Below, one piece after another: positions 35,716 to 44,192 of a stretch of DNA of 64,000 nt. A program made the position numbers and the translations under genes. The notes beneath the pieces are model-generated. The model worked only from the letters and a program-made list of their open reading frames with translations. It ran no database searches and was not told the origin of the DNA. Each line of letters opens with the position of its first letter. Position 1 is the first letter of the stretch. Origin of the DNA: UBA6522 sp965237785 (GTDB lineage Bacteria; Pseudomonadota; Gammaproteobacteria; Steroidobacterales; Rariloculaceae); the NCBI GenBank assembly GCA_965237785.1, contig OZ250159.1, positions 186,001 through 250,000 on the forward strand, given 5' to 3'.

Positions 35716-36522
35716 GTGAACAATCCACGGAATTCGCGGTTTCGAACCAATTTGTCGTTCACGATTCGTGAGTCGATACGTCCACTGATCACGCGGCGGC
35801 ACGCGGCTGTGCTTGGCGCAACGATCCTGGTATTCGCCTGGCTTGGCCCCTTCGGCACCGGGGTGCGCCTTGCACCGCTTGAACTTTTCCTTTACTGGGC
35901 GCTGGCCATTGGCCTCAATTGGGCGTTGGGCGTGTTCATCTTCGCCGTCGCGTGTTTTCTCAAGAGGCAAATCGGGTGGCCTCAGTGGATCGTCTTGGTT
36001 CTCGGGGCGCTGATTGCTGCCCTCCCAGGCAGCGGGCTCATATTCCTGCTCGAATCCTGGCTTGCCGAACCGCTGCACCTCGCCTCCGAACTTGCCTATG
36101 TGTACGCATCCGTGACCCTCGTCCATGTTGTGATTGGCTACGTGGCCGGAGAACTCGTCGCACCGCAAGCTGTCCGCGAAGTTTTGGCATCCAGCGTGTC
36201 CAACCCGGGAAGACCGGCGTTCCTGGCTCGCTTGTCGCCGGAACTCGGTGACAACCTGCTCCATCTCAGGATGCAGGACCACTACGTCGAAGCACGCACC
36301 GACAGGGGATCGGAATTGATTCTCATGCGATTTGGCGATGCCTTGAAAGAGGTGAAGGGTCTCGATGGGGTGCGCGTGCACAGGTCGCATTGGGTAGCCG
36401 CCCATGCGGTGCACGCGGTACGGCGTGAGAAGGGACGGTCCATTCTGGTACTCCACAATGGCGAAGAAGTGCCAGTGAGCCGCTCGTTCAGGGAGGCGCT
36501 TGCTCGTCTCGATACGACCTGA
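35716..36522 (+). CDS. LytTR DNA-binding domain membrane protein
   Basis: GTG 35716 with AGAGGA five bases upstream gives 268 residues. After a basic N-terminus come four hydrophobic helices (AAVLGATILVFAWLGPFG, LFLYWALAIGLNWALGVFI, WIVLVLGALIAALPGSGL, YVYASVTLVHVVIGYVAG). A C-terminal LytTR domain follows (about residues 165-268: LLHLRMQDHYVEARTDRGSE, GVRVHRSHWVAAHAV, ILVLHNGEEVPVSRSFRE). Such membrane-tethered LytTR regulators sense a signal in the membrane and control nearby genes, often their own. It is divergent from the DUF2141/carotenoid oxygenase operon, which is a plausible target. Confidence 0.88.
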   Translation: MNNPRNSRFRTNLSFTIRESIRPLITRRHAAVLGATILVFAWLGPFGTGVRLAPLELFLYWALAIGLNWALGVFIFAVACFLKRQIGWPQWIVLVLGALIAALPGSGLIFLLESWLAEPLHLASELAYVYASVTLVHVVIGYVAGELVAPQAVREVLASSVSNPGRPAFLARLSPELGDNLLHLRMQDHYVEARTDRGSELILMRFGDALKEVKGLDGVRVHRSHWVAAHAVHAVRREKGRSILVLHNGEEVPVSRSFREALARLDTT

Positions 36523-36690
36523 GCGCCGTCGATCTTTTCAGCACCCGGACCGCCACCGTGAATGAGGACTAAATCCGCATGGTTCCCGTGCACGTTGTCC
36601 AGTCCGGAACAGATGGCTTGGGCGTTATCGACGGGCTTGCTGACGATAACAGGTATCCCGGCGTGTGATTCGATGTTCGTTTCCGCTTCG
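36523..36690 (-). pseudogene. DUF2493 (SLOG-like) protein fragment
   Basis: The minus strand reads AETNIESHAGIPVIVSKP, then NAQAICSGLDNVHGNHADLV, LIHGGGPGAEKIDGA. The NAxAICxxLDxVH and LVLIHGGGPGAEKI stretches are those of DUF2493/YspA-type nucleotide-binding proteins. The frame is closed by TAA just upstream and is lost at the end of the LytTR gene. It lacks the rest of the Rossmann-like domain, so it is a short relic, often found on mobile or plasmid-derived DNA. Confidence 0.5.
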
Positions 36691-36805
36691 GTATTTTACA
36701 TATTGGTCCTTATATCGCGTCAAGATGCGCAGGCATGGGCGTGGGTAAGGCGCCGCACTACGTGGCGGTCGAGGCGCCGCGCGATGAGTACCCGGTGCGA
36801 TCGTG

Positions 36806-37261
36806 CTACAACGGGAGAACGGAGCGTGACATCGCCTGGTTGAGGATGATCGTCGTTTCGATATCGGCGACTCCATCCAGTGTGGCGAGATCGGCTTTTA
36901 TAAACCTCTCGTAAGCATTCAGGTCATTTGCGACTATACGGAGTACGTAGTCGTGAATCCCCGTGACCACGCAACATTCCATGACCTGCGACAATAGCGC
37001 CACTGCCTTTTCGAATGCCTCACCTTTCTCCGCGGTATTTTTTTCGAGTTTTACGAACGCAAAAGCGGCTACGCGGAGCCCTACGGCAGCCGGGTCGACT
37101 ACGGCCACGTAACCTTTGATAATGCCGCTGGATTCGAGCTTGCGTACTCTTCTGAGGCAGGGTGTGGGCGACAGGTTGATCCGCTCGGCCAACAAGGCGT
37201 TACTGATACGCGCATTGGACTGTAGCTGGCGCAATAACTCCTGATCAGTTTTATCCAACAT
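36806..37261 (-). CDS. Lrp/AsnC family transcriptional regulator
   Basis: 151 residues: an N-terminal winged helix (DKTDQELLRQLQSNARISNALLAERINLSPTPCLRRVRKLESSGII, residues 3-50) and a C-terminal RAM ligand-binding domain (KGYVAVVDPAAVGLRVAAFAFV, VMECCVVTGIHDYVLRIVANDLNAYERFI). It is divergent from the TDO-like/kynureninase-like pair, an arrangement known for KynR, the Lrp-type regulator of tryptophan catabolism in Pseudomonas. Two Lrp-like 15-base sites lie between the genes, one next to its own start, suggesting autoregulation and control of the pathway. The regulator is firm; target and ligand are inferred. Confidence 0.93.
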   Translation of the reverse strand: MLDKTDQELLRQLQSNARISNALLAERINLSPTPCLRRVRKLESSGIIKGYVAVVDPAAVGLRVAAFAFVKLEKNTAEKGEAFEKAVALLSQVMECCVVTGIHDYVLRIVANDLNAYERFIKADLATLDGVADIETTIILNQAMSRSVLPL

Positions 37262-37276
37262 TAGAATATTATACCT
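37262..37276. promoter_or_regulatory. Candidate Lrp-type operator, proximal to the regulator gene
   Basis: The 15 bases TAGAATATTATACCT agree with the E. coli Lrp consensus YAGHAWATTWTDCTR at 13 positions. They abut the start codon of the regulator gene, so binding could block its transcription or translation start. Only the match is seen; binding is inferred. Confidence 0.45.
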
Positions 37277-37292
37277 ATAAAATAATGTATAT

Positions 37293-37307
37293 TAGCATAA
37301 TATGCTA
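37293..37307. promoter_or_regulatory. Candidate Lrp-type operator, palindromic
   Basis: The 15 bases TAGCATAATATGCTA form a perfect 7-1-7 palindrome and match the Lrp consensus YAGHAWATTWTDCTR at 14 of 15 positions. It lies in an AT-rich spacer between the divergent Lrp-type regulator and the TDO-like gene, about 100 bases upstream of the latter. This is the best regulatory site in the window. Confidence 0.65.
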
Positions 37308-37358
37308 CTTAGTGCCGGTTTATTGAGCATAAATAACCATATTTGACTCATGATGTGA

Positions 37359-37367
37359 TGCTATAGT
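37359..37367 (+). promoter_or_regulatory. Candidate extended -10 promoter of the TDO-like operon
   Basis: TGCTATAGT fits the extended -10 form TGnTATAAT with one mismatch, 38 bases before the GTG start at 37405. A TTGACT at 37343 is too close (13 bases) to act as a normal -35. The operator palindrome lies about 60 bases upstream, compatible with activation by an Lrp-type protein. Confidence 0.4.
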
Positions 37368-37404
37368 CTGGTTTCTTCGATTCTCTTCCCTAAAGGACCC
37401 ACAG

Positions 37405-38136
37405 GTGGATAGAGCGCATTACTACTCGATCATGAATCACGACGGTAATCTCGACTACGAAGTCTATCTCAATACCAAATCGCTCCTTTCCTGCCAGAAG
37501 GACTTCAGTGAACTATGCAATGCGGACGAACTGCAGTTTCAGATCGTCCACCAGGTCGAAGAATTGTGGATGAAGCTTATCGCCTATACGCTCCTGGACA
37601 TCGATGCCTGTCTTCGCCAACGCAACACCAACCGCGTCGTGACGCTATTCCGGCGGGTTCGCCTGACCTTGCGATTGATGTCGGATCAACTCGAGCTCCT
37701 CGAAACCATGTCGCCCAAGGAGTATCAGGAGATTCGCCTGCAGCTCGGCAACGGCAGCGGCCAGGAGTCCCCTGGATTCCGTACGCTGCTGCAGATGCCC
37801 AGGGAACTGTGGCGCAGCTTCGTCGAGGGGTATCTCGAGCCGTTTGAGCTCACGGTAAAGAAGATATACGACACCGAGTACAGGCACTGCGATGCCTACG
37901 CGCTAGCGGAGCAACTGATTGACTTCGACGAGGGGTTTCAGAAATTTCGTCAGAATCACATGCAGCTGATCTATCGTTCTATCGGCATGGACTCACGGTC
38001 GCTCAAGGGGCGTTCGGTCGAGTTGCTGCGAAACGGCGCCGAAGCGCGGTTCTTTCCGGAGCTCTGGAATATTCGCCATGAAATGACCAAGACGTGGGGC
38101 AGCGAATACGGCGGCGTGCGCGACAGTATCGGTTGA
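37405..38136 (+). CDS. Tryptophan 2,3-dioxygenase family heme protein (divergent)
   Basis: GTG 37405 follows AAAGGA by about 8 bases; 243 residues. The all-helical TDO fold is recognisable: ELQFQIVHQVEELWMKLIAYTL with the distal-pocket His, LLETMSPKEYQEIRLQLGNGSGQESPGFR, FRQNHMQLIYRSIG with the likely heme-binding His and FFPELWNIRHEM. The canonical GTGGSSG substrate loop that follows the heme His in tryptophan dioxygenases is absent (here DSRSLKGRSVELL), and the protein is shorter than the usual 270-300. It may therefore be a TDO-like heme enzyme with a different substrate or reaction. It is followed 4 bases later by a kynureninase-like gene. Confidence 0.8.
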   Translation: MDRAHYYSIMNHDGNLDYEVYLNTKSLLSCQKDFSELCNADELQFQIVHQVEELWMKLIAYTLLDIDACLRQRNTNRVVTLFRRVRLTLRLMSDQLELLETMSPKEYQEIRLQLGNGSGQESPGFRTLLQMPRELWRSFVEGYLEPFELTVKKIYDTEYRHCDAYALAEQLIDFDEGFQKFRQNHMQLIYRSIGMDSRSLKGRSVELLRNGAEARFFPELWNIRHEMTKTWGSEYGGVRDSIG

Positions 38137-38140
38137 GCCC

Positions 38141-39307
38141 GTGGAAAATGACCGTTACAGGGCGCTCTTCGAGGTACCGGACGGCGCGTATTTTCTGAAT
38201 CATTCGGTGGGATGCCTACCCGTTGCGGCGGCGCGGACGCTGCGCACCGCCGGACTGGAACCATGGCGGAACCGCGGGGAAGCCTGGCCGCAATGGATTG
38301 AGGGCATCGAGTCGTTCATCGATGCGATCGCGAGCTTGCTTGCGGTTCCCGCGCACACCGTATGTCCCCAGGTCAACTTATCCAGCGCCCTGGCAAAGAT
38401 CCTTTACTCGTTACCGAAGCGGACAGGTCGGTGCAAGCTATTGTTGTCCGAGGACGACTTCCCTTCACTCGGCTTCGTAATGGCCCAGGCGCAGCGAAGC
38501 GGTTACAGGCTTGAGTATCTTTCCCGCGGACTCAATCTATCGGACCTTTCGGTCTGGGACGAAGTTCTTTCCGATGACGTGCAACTGGCGCTGATAACCC
38601 ACGTTCAGTCGAATACCGGCGTACGATTGCCCGTCGAGGCGATCGCACGGAATTGCAGGGAACGCGAGATATTCAGTGTGCTCGATTTGGCGCAGTCGGC
38701 GGGCGTGATCCCGCTGGACCTCGGAGCATCGCAGGCCGACTTTGCCATCGGCTCCTGTATCAAATGGTTATGCGGTGGGCCCGGCGCGGGCTTTCTGTAT
38801 GCCGCGGATGAGGTGTGCGAGGTCTGCGAGCCCGTGGATGTCGGCTGGTTTTCCCACGAAACACCCTTCGAGTTCGATATCCGGGGTCTTCGCTATGCTC
38901 CGGGCGCCAAACGCTTCTGGGGCGGTACCCCGAGCGTGTGGCCCTTCCTGGTGGCCGAGGCCGGCGTCCGGCTGATGATCGGGATCGGCCTGGACGAGAT
39001 TCACCGACACAACCAACGGTTGGTCGATCGCATTCGCAATGGCTTCGATGAGGACCGGCTCGTCTCCCCCGCCCACCGCGACCGGCGGGGCGGGACAGTG
39101 ATCGTCGACTTCGCGGACAACGCTGCCGCCGTCGACAGCCTGGCCAGAGAAGGGATCGCCTGTGACCGGCGCCGCGAGGGCATTCGGCTATCACCCCATA
39201 TCTACAACCGGATCGAAGAAACCCGGCGTCTGCTGGAGGTTTGCCAGGCACTTCCGGACGTGAAGCACGAAAAAGCGCGGATGTTCTCATCGGGCTTCGT
39301 TTCGTAG
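38141..39307 (+). CDS. Class V aminotransferase-fold PLP enzyme, kynureninase-like
   Basis: GTG 38141, four bases after the TDO-like stop, gives 388 residues. It is a fold-type I PLP enzyme of the class V group: FLNHSVGCLP at the start, ALITHVQSNTGVRLPVEAI, the aspartate in VLDLAQSAGVIPLDL and the PLP lysine in GSCIKWLCGGPGAGFLY (Lys208). C-terminal GIACDRRREGIRLSPHIYN resembles kynureninase and isopenicillin N epimerase-like enzymes. With the TDO-like gene the pair suggests tryptophan or kynurenine-like ring cleavage then side-chain removal; no kynurenine formamidase gene is adjacent. The exact reaction is inferred. Confidence 0.8.
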   Translation: MENDRYRALFEVPDGAYFLNHSVGCLPVAAARTLRTAGLEPWRNRGEAWPQWIEGIESFIDAIASLLAVPAHTVCPQVNLSSALAKILYSLPKRTGRCKLLLSEDDFPSLGFVMAQAQRSGYRLEYLSRGLNLSDLSVWDEVLSDDVQLALITHVQSNTGVRLPVEAIARNCREREIFSVLDLAQSAGVIPLDLGASQADFAIGSCIKWLCGGPGAGFLYAADEVCEVCEPVDVGWFSHETPFEFDIRGLRYAPGAKRFWGGTPSVWPFLVAEAGVRLMIGIGLDEIHRHNQRLVDRIRNGFDEDRLVSPAHRDRRGGTVIVDFADNAAAVDSLAREGIACDRRREGIRLSPHIYNRIEETRRLLEVCQALPDVKHEKARMFSSGFVS

Positions 39308-39389
39308 CTTCTCGCCGCTAATTTCGTTATCCCGGTAAATGTGGCAGTGCTATGATCGTTCGCTGCGCCTCGCGCGGAGAATATGGACG

Positions 39390-40707
39390 ATGGGACTATT
39401 GCGATCGATCCTGAGTCGCCGTCGACTTATGGGAAACTCTGCAAATGTTGGCGCGGCACTTTCGATGCTGATGTTCACCCCGAAAATAGCGCGCGGGGAA
39501 TTGCCAAGCGACTTGACGTCGCTGTCCGCCGCGCAACTCTCCTCGGCGATTCGGTCGGGCCAGGTGAGCTGCGTCGAGACGATGCGGGCCTATCTTGAGC
39601 GAATCAAAAAATACAACCCGGTCTACAACGCGATCGTAAGCAGGCTCGATGACGATACCTGCCTCGCGGAGGCACGGCGCGCGCAACGCATACGATCCGG
39701 CGCTCGCGGCCGGTGGTAGCAGCGGCGGCGCCGCGGTCGGCATGGCGGCAGGCATGCTACCGATCGCCGACGGCAGCGATATGATGGGCTCGCTCAGAAA
39801 CCCTGCGGCGTTCAATAACGTCTTCGGTTTCAGGCCGAGCCAGGGCCGGGTGCCGCGCACCCCGGCCGACCTCTTCTACAACCAACTCTCGACGAACGGG
39901 CCGATGGGCAGAAACGTCGAGGATACGATCCGCCTCCTGGATACGATGGCGGGCTTCGATCCACTAGCGCCGATGATGATGCGTGACGAGTTGCCGGGTT
40001 TCGATGCCTACCGCGTGCGAGAGCTTCCGGATCTGCGAATTGGCTGGATGGGCGATTTCGACGGCTATCTGGCGACCGGGCCGGGGGTGCTCGATCTCTG
40101 CGAACAGTCGCTCACAAACCTCGAAACCCACGGTGTTCGCGTGGACCGCGTTTTTCCGGATTTCGACATGGACCGGTTGTGGCATGGCTGGCTCACATTG
40201 CGGCACTGGTCGCACGCCGTTCGCCAGCCGATGCTGGAAGACCGCTCCCTGCGGCGACAGTTGAAGCCCGAGATGATCTTCGAAATAGAAGGGAGTCTTC
40301 GCGTCACGGCGGCCGATATCACCACGGCATCCGAAACGCGCGCGGACTGGTATCGCACGTTGCACGCACTCTTTCAACGCCATGACTTTCTGGCGCTGCC
40401 GAGTGCTCAGGTATTCCCGTTCCCAGCCGACGTGCACTGGCCGCGTGAGATCAACGGACGCTCAATGGACACGTATCACCGCTGGATGGAAGTCGTCATC
40501 GGCGGGACGCTGGCCGGCGTCCCTGTGCTCAATGTACCCGTCGGCTTCGACGCGCGCGGCCGACCGATGGGCATGCAGTTGATCGGCCCGATGGGTGCCG
40601 ACCAGGCTGTGCTCGAAGTCGGGTTGAGCTACGAACTGGTGACCGACCACCTCGAACGACGTCCTGACCTTGTCGACAGGCTCGCACAGGACGGCCTATC
40701 AGGCTAG
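39390..40707 (+). pseudogene. Amidase-signature enzyme gene with internal deletion
   Basis: GGAGA precedes ATG 39390, followed by a signal-like start (MGLLRSILSRRRLMGN) and the amidase N-terminus (LTSLSAAQLSSAIRSGQVSC, YLERIKKYNPVYNAIVSRL), which runs out near 39680 in ARRA. Another frame continues with RNAYDPALAAGGSSGGAAVG, GSLRNPAAFNNVFGFRPSQG and then the complete C-terminal half to TAG 40705. About 70-80 codons with the catalytic lysine and the GLPIAIKD-like segment are missing, and the frame is shifted. The cis-Ser and Ser motifs remain (GGSSGG, GSLRNPA, although DGGGS has become DMMGS). It cannot encode an active amidase. Confidence 0.82.
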
Positions 40708-40807
40708 ATCAGGTATAGTCGGAAGCACTCTTGCTTTCATTCCTGTTTCTCGCGCACGAACGGGTCGATCCAGAGTACGAGTATGCGCGCCGCTTCGACC
40801 CTACCGC

Positions 40808-42088
40808 TTACCACTGAAGCCAGAGTTCCTTTGGGCCGCGAAATGTGAAGTTCGGGAAATAAGCGAATGTCTGGTTTTCGACAAGGCGCAGCGACGGCAC
40901 GCGCTCCACCAGCGTTTCCAGCGTGATCCGCGCTTCCAGGAGCGCGAGCCGGTTGCCGAGGCAGAAGTGGATTCCGCGCCCGAACGAAATGTGGGTGCGG
41001 GCATTCTTTCTTCGAATGTCAAAGGTTTCCGAGTCGTCGTAGAGATTGCCGTCGTGATTGGCCGAACCCAGCGAAAGAAAAATCTGTGTACCGGCCGGGA
41101 CCTTTAAACCGCCGATCTCCGTATCCCGTGCCGCCACACGACGCCAACTGGTCTGCGGAGAATTGAAGCGCAGCACCTCCTCCAGGGCGTTCGGGATCAA
41201 TGCGGGATCGGCGCAGATCGCCTCCCAGTTCTCCCGCCTTGGCAGCAGGCAGACCAGCGAGTTGCCGAGGAAGTTGCTGACGATCTCATGCCCCGCGAAT
41301 GACAACCCGTAGACCACGGATTCCACTTCCCTGTAAGTGAGATCGTCAGGGTCGGCATCGTGACCAGCCAGCAGTTCCGAGGTGAAGTCGTCGGCCGGTT
41401 CCTTATGACGGTGCTTGACGAACGAAACGCAGTACCGCCAATAGGCGAGCATCTTCTTCGCGATATCGACCTGTTCGTCTTTCGTCGCGTTGCCCCAGGT
41501 AAAGGCCAGCCGGTTGGTGGTCCATTCCTGTAGCTGGGGATCGTCCTCACGAGGGAAGCCGAGCAGGCGAAAGATTGTCTCCCCCGGTAAGGGATGCCCT
41601 ATCGTGGACACGAATTCGCAGGGCGCACCGGCCTCGAGCATCCCGTCGACGAGCGCCTCGCAGCGCTCTCGAACGTAGGGCGTCAACGCCCGGATACGCC
41701 GGCCCGAGAATCCGGCCTGGGTGTACTTGCGAATCCGCGTATGGTCGGGCCGGGCGCGGTTGGACATGACCGCGATGGGATCGTAGTCGGCGGCCGACAG
41801 CACGTCGGCGGCGGCATCGCAGATCGGCAGCACTGGATCCTGGACATTCTCGGAGGAAAAGATGTCCGGGTTGGTGAATACCGCCGCTACGTCTTGCATA
41901 CGGGTAACGACCAGATAGCCCAACTCCTCGGAGTAGAAGATTGGCGAGGTTTCGCGACGCTTTGCCAACTCCGCATAGGGGTTGGCGATGTATTCCGGGG
42001 AGAAGGGCGAGAACGCATGATCGACCGGACAGCCCGAAGGCGTCGGCGCCCGTTCGGTGCGAATCTTGTGGTATGCAGTTTCCGCCAT
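40808..42088 (-). CDS. Cytochrome P450
   Basis: A 426-residue soluble bacterial P450. The heme-thiolate loop is FGRGIHFCLGNRLA (Cys376). The ExxR motif is EEVLR (Glu304-Arg307), and the I-helix segment is GLSFAGHEIVSN, where the usual acid-Thr pair after AG is His-Glu-Ile, so the oxygen-activation Thr appears to be missing or replaced. It would hydroxylate an organic substrate with electrons from a ferredoxin; no ferredoxin gene is adjacent. It follows a TRAP binding-protein gene by 50 bases on the same strand, so it may oxidise the imported compound. Confidence 0.92.
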   Translation of the reverse strand: MAETAYHKIRTERAPTPSGCPVDHAFSPFSPEYIANPYAELAKRRETSPIFYSEELGYLVVTRMQDVAAVFTNPDIFSSENVQDPVLPICDAAADVLSAADYDPIAVMSNRARPDHTRIRKYTQAGFSGRRIRALTPYVRERCEALVDGMLEAGAPCEFVSTIGHPLPGETIFRLLGFPREDDPQLQEWTTNRLAFTWGNATKDEQVDIAKKMLAYWRYCVSFVKHRHKEPADDFTSELLAGHDADPDDLTYREVESVVYGLSFAGHEIVSNFLGNSLVCLLPRRENWEAICADPALIPNALEEVLRFNSPQTSWRRVAARDTEIGGLKVPAGTQIFLSLGSANHDGNLYDDSETFDIRRKNARTHISFGRGIHFCLGNRLALLEARITLETLVERVPSLRLVENQTFAYFPNFTFRGPKELWLQW

Positions 42089-42138
42089 TGGTTAATGTCG
42101 ATGCAATGCTGGCAGGTGCCGTGGCGACGCACGCCGCT

Positions 42139-43167
42139 TTAGAGACCGACCATCGCCAGGAGGTCACTCGGATAGCGGCTGCGGGCTTCGGTGTAGAGTG
42201 GCTCGACCGCCGCCACGAACGCCGAGCGCGCCTCGGGCGCGAGTGCCACAATTTCACCGCCCGCCTCGCGGATCACCGCTTCGGCTTGCGATTCCTCCAC
42301 ATCGTGCAGTTCCCGTTGCAACGCCACCGCCTCGCGGGCCGCGGCGCGCGCGGCCTCTTGCATGGCCTCGGGCCAGGCATCGAATGTGGGCCGATGGACA
42401 AAGATGGGGCGCGACAAGTAGGAGTGGAAGGTGGCCGTGTGGAATGGTTGGAATGGATAGATATTGTAGGTCACGGAATTGGCAAAGGGGTTCTCCTGGC
42501 CGTCCACCGTTCCCGCGCGGATGCCTTCTATGGCCGCTACCAGGTCAATCGCAATCGGGTCGGCGCCGAGTAGTTCGAAGGTGCGTCGCTGGGCGCCCAG
42601 CACGCGAATCCTGAGGCCCCGCAAATCGTCCAGCGTCGCAACCGGACGGACATTGTTGGAGATATGGCGAAACCCGTTTTCGAAATAGCCGAGAATGCGG
42701 TAGTTGTTCGCCGCTTCCAGGCTGGTGACAGCCGATGCTCCCAGCGGGCCGTCCATGGCAGCCCGCGCCGCCGCGGTATCGGCGAACAGGAAGGGCAGGG
42801 CGGCCAACTCCAACTCGGGGACGTCGGCGATGGTGGCGTAGGCAACCGTGAGCACACCCGCATCCACCAGCCACCTGAGGTCGCCGCCGCCGTAACCGAT
42901 CTCAAGTACGTTGTAGAGGTAGTCAACGTCCAGGCGACCGCCAGCTTCGGCCTGGAGCCGATCGCCGATAATCTTAAGTCCTTGGCTGAAACTTGTGGTG
43001 GACGGCGAGTATCCGCCCATGCGAATGCGCCTGGGTCGGTTCGCGGCGCCCGACAATGGGGGCTGCTGGGCGGTTCCGGCATAGGGGCCGAGCGTAGCAG
43101 CCACCCCACCGGCGCCCATCAGCGCAGCGGCCTTCAGAAAATGGCGCTTGGAAAGCATTTCCGTCAT
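42139..43167 (-). CDS. TRAP transporter substrate-binding protein, DctP family
   Basis: 342 residues with a Tat-like leader (MLSKRHFLKAAALMGAGGVAAT; start at 43167 or 43158). It is a DctP-type periplasmic receptor: ALPFLFADTAAARAAMDGP, YFENGFRHISNNVRPVATLDDLRGLRIRVL with the conserved Arg, and GTVDGQENPFANSVTYNIYPF. It binds a carboxylate in the periplasm. The matching DctQ and DctM permease genes are not next to it; a P450 gene follows. The fused TRAP permease at 31.5 kb belongs to a TAXI receptor and is not an expected partner. Confidence 0.9.
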   Translation of the reverse strand: MTEMLSKRHFLKAAALMGAGGVAATLGPYAGTAQQPPLSGAANRPRRIRMGGYSPSTTSFSQGLKIIGDRLQAEAGGRLDVDYLYNVLEIGYGGGDLRWLVDAGVLTVAYATIADVPELELAALPFLFADTAAARAAMDGPLGASAVTSLEAANNYRILGYFENGFRHISNNVRPVATLDDLRGLRIRVLGAQRRTFELLGADPIAIDLVAAIEGIRAGTVDGQENPFANSVTYNIYPFQPFHTATFHSYLSRPIFVHRPTFDAWPEAMQEAARAAAREAVALQRELHDVEESQAEAVIREAGGEIVALAPEARSAFVAAVEPLYTEARSRYPSDLLAMVGL

Positions 43168-43255
43168 CCCATCGACTCCGTGCGCCCAACCCCGGCGGTC
43201 ACCCCGGATATCTCAGCAAGTTTCTACTGCGGTCGCCGATCCACGTGGTGGGCCG

Positions 43256-43570
43256 TACTCCCTCAAGCCGCCTCATCATAGTGTAACGCTTAAACGACTA
43301 CGTGAACTGCCCGATGAAAGCGTTCATTGTGTCGTCACGTCACCGCCGTATTGGCAATTGCGCGACTACCAATGCGTTGGCCAGCTCGGACAAGAGCCTA
43401 CGGTTGCCAAACAGATCGAGAATTTGATTCCAGTGTGTCGCGAGATTCGCCGCGTGCTGCGGCGCGATGGCACTTTCTGATTGAACTATGGCGATTCTTA
43501 TGTCGGCGGTGGCCGTGGGGGTAAGCCAGGGAAACAGAGCCGCAATTGTGGTTCGTTGGTGGGGCCGCGG
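43256..43570 (+). pseudogene. DNA methyltransferase remnant with in-frame TGA
   Basis: The plus strand reads VTLKRLRELPDESVHCVVTSPPYWQLRDYQ, then CVGQLGQEPTV, REIRRVLRRDGTF, TGA (43478-43480), LNYGDSYVGGGRGGK and NCGSLVGP. This is the N-terminal part of an SPPY-type DNA methyltransferase, interrupted where homologues have Trp (GTFWLN). It is lost where an IS630-like fragment begins near 43570. The SAM-binding motif and target recognition domain are missing, so it is not functional. The TGA here is most simply a TGG to TGA change. Confidence 0.72.
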
Positions 43571-43910
43571 CTTCGAGCACCGGTTCGAGACCGCACCGGG
43601 CGAGCAGGCGCAAGTGGCCTGTGCGGGGCAGGTCGTCCAGGGCCGCCAGGGCGCCGACCTCAAGCGCCTTGCGGACACACCGGTCCGCCTTCTGCCGGTT
43701 GGTGTTCAGCGACCCGGCGATCGCCGACACGGTCTCACCGGCCGCATAGTCCAACAGCATCTTCGCGCGTTCCACGCGCCGCGCGGACTCCGTTCGCGAA
43801 CGGCTGATGCGATACAGTTCCAAATGAACGTTTTCGTCGACGGCCAGCGTCGCTCGTTGGCGTTGAAAGGGTATTCCGTTCCTCCTTGAAGACCATCCTT
43901 GTCTTCTCAA
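43570..43910 (-). mobile_element. IS630-family transposase N-terminal remnant
   Basis: The minus strand encodes ELYRISRSRTESARRVERAKMLL, AAGETVSAIAGSLNTNRQKADRCVRKAL and ALAALDDLPRTGH, the helix-turn-helix N-terminus of IS630-type transposases. The DDE catalytic domain is absent, because homology ends where the methyltransferase remnant starts. No terminal inverted repeats could be identified. The fragment probably records an insertion into the methyltransferase gene followed by deletion. Confidence 0.6.
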
Positions 43911-44192
43911 GGAGAAAGACTACACTTTTACACCCCGTTTGCGATGTTATTTTGGAAATGAAGTACTAGTAACCGAAGGGCCACGGCGAGTGGTTGATTC
44001 TACCCATCATGTTGCTTCCAATATCATTGATAATAACTGTTTCTTGAGACACAATGAACAATAGTAGCCAAAAACAAGCGGCGTAGGTCGCTGTTTTCTT
44101 GACGCTCTTATCGCGATACCCTTTCGTAAGGCGGAGACTTCGCTGCGGCACGAACGGGGTGTTGTATGTAGCCAGGAAGGGGGACACGGCGT
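43911..44192. other. AT-richer spacer upstream of TonB receptor
   Basis: About 280 bases with lower GC than the flanks and no convincing gene. It probably contains the promoter of the TonB receptor gene; no clear terminator or operator was recognised. It marks a shift from the transposon scar to the 44-52 kb block. Confidence 0.4.

Noticed and set aside
43478..43480. TGA in the methyltransferase remnant as selenocysteine
   Set aside because: Homologues have Trp at this site, and the gene is truncated by an IS fragment; ordinary decay is enough.
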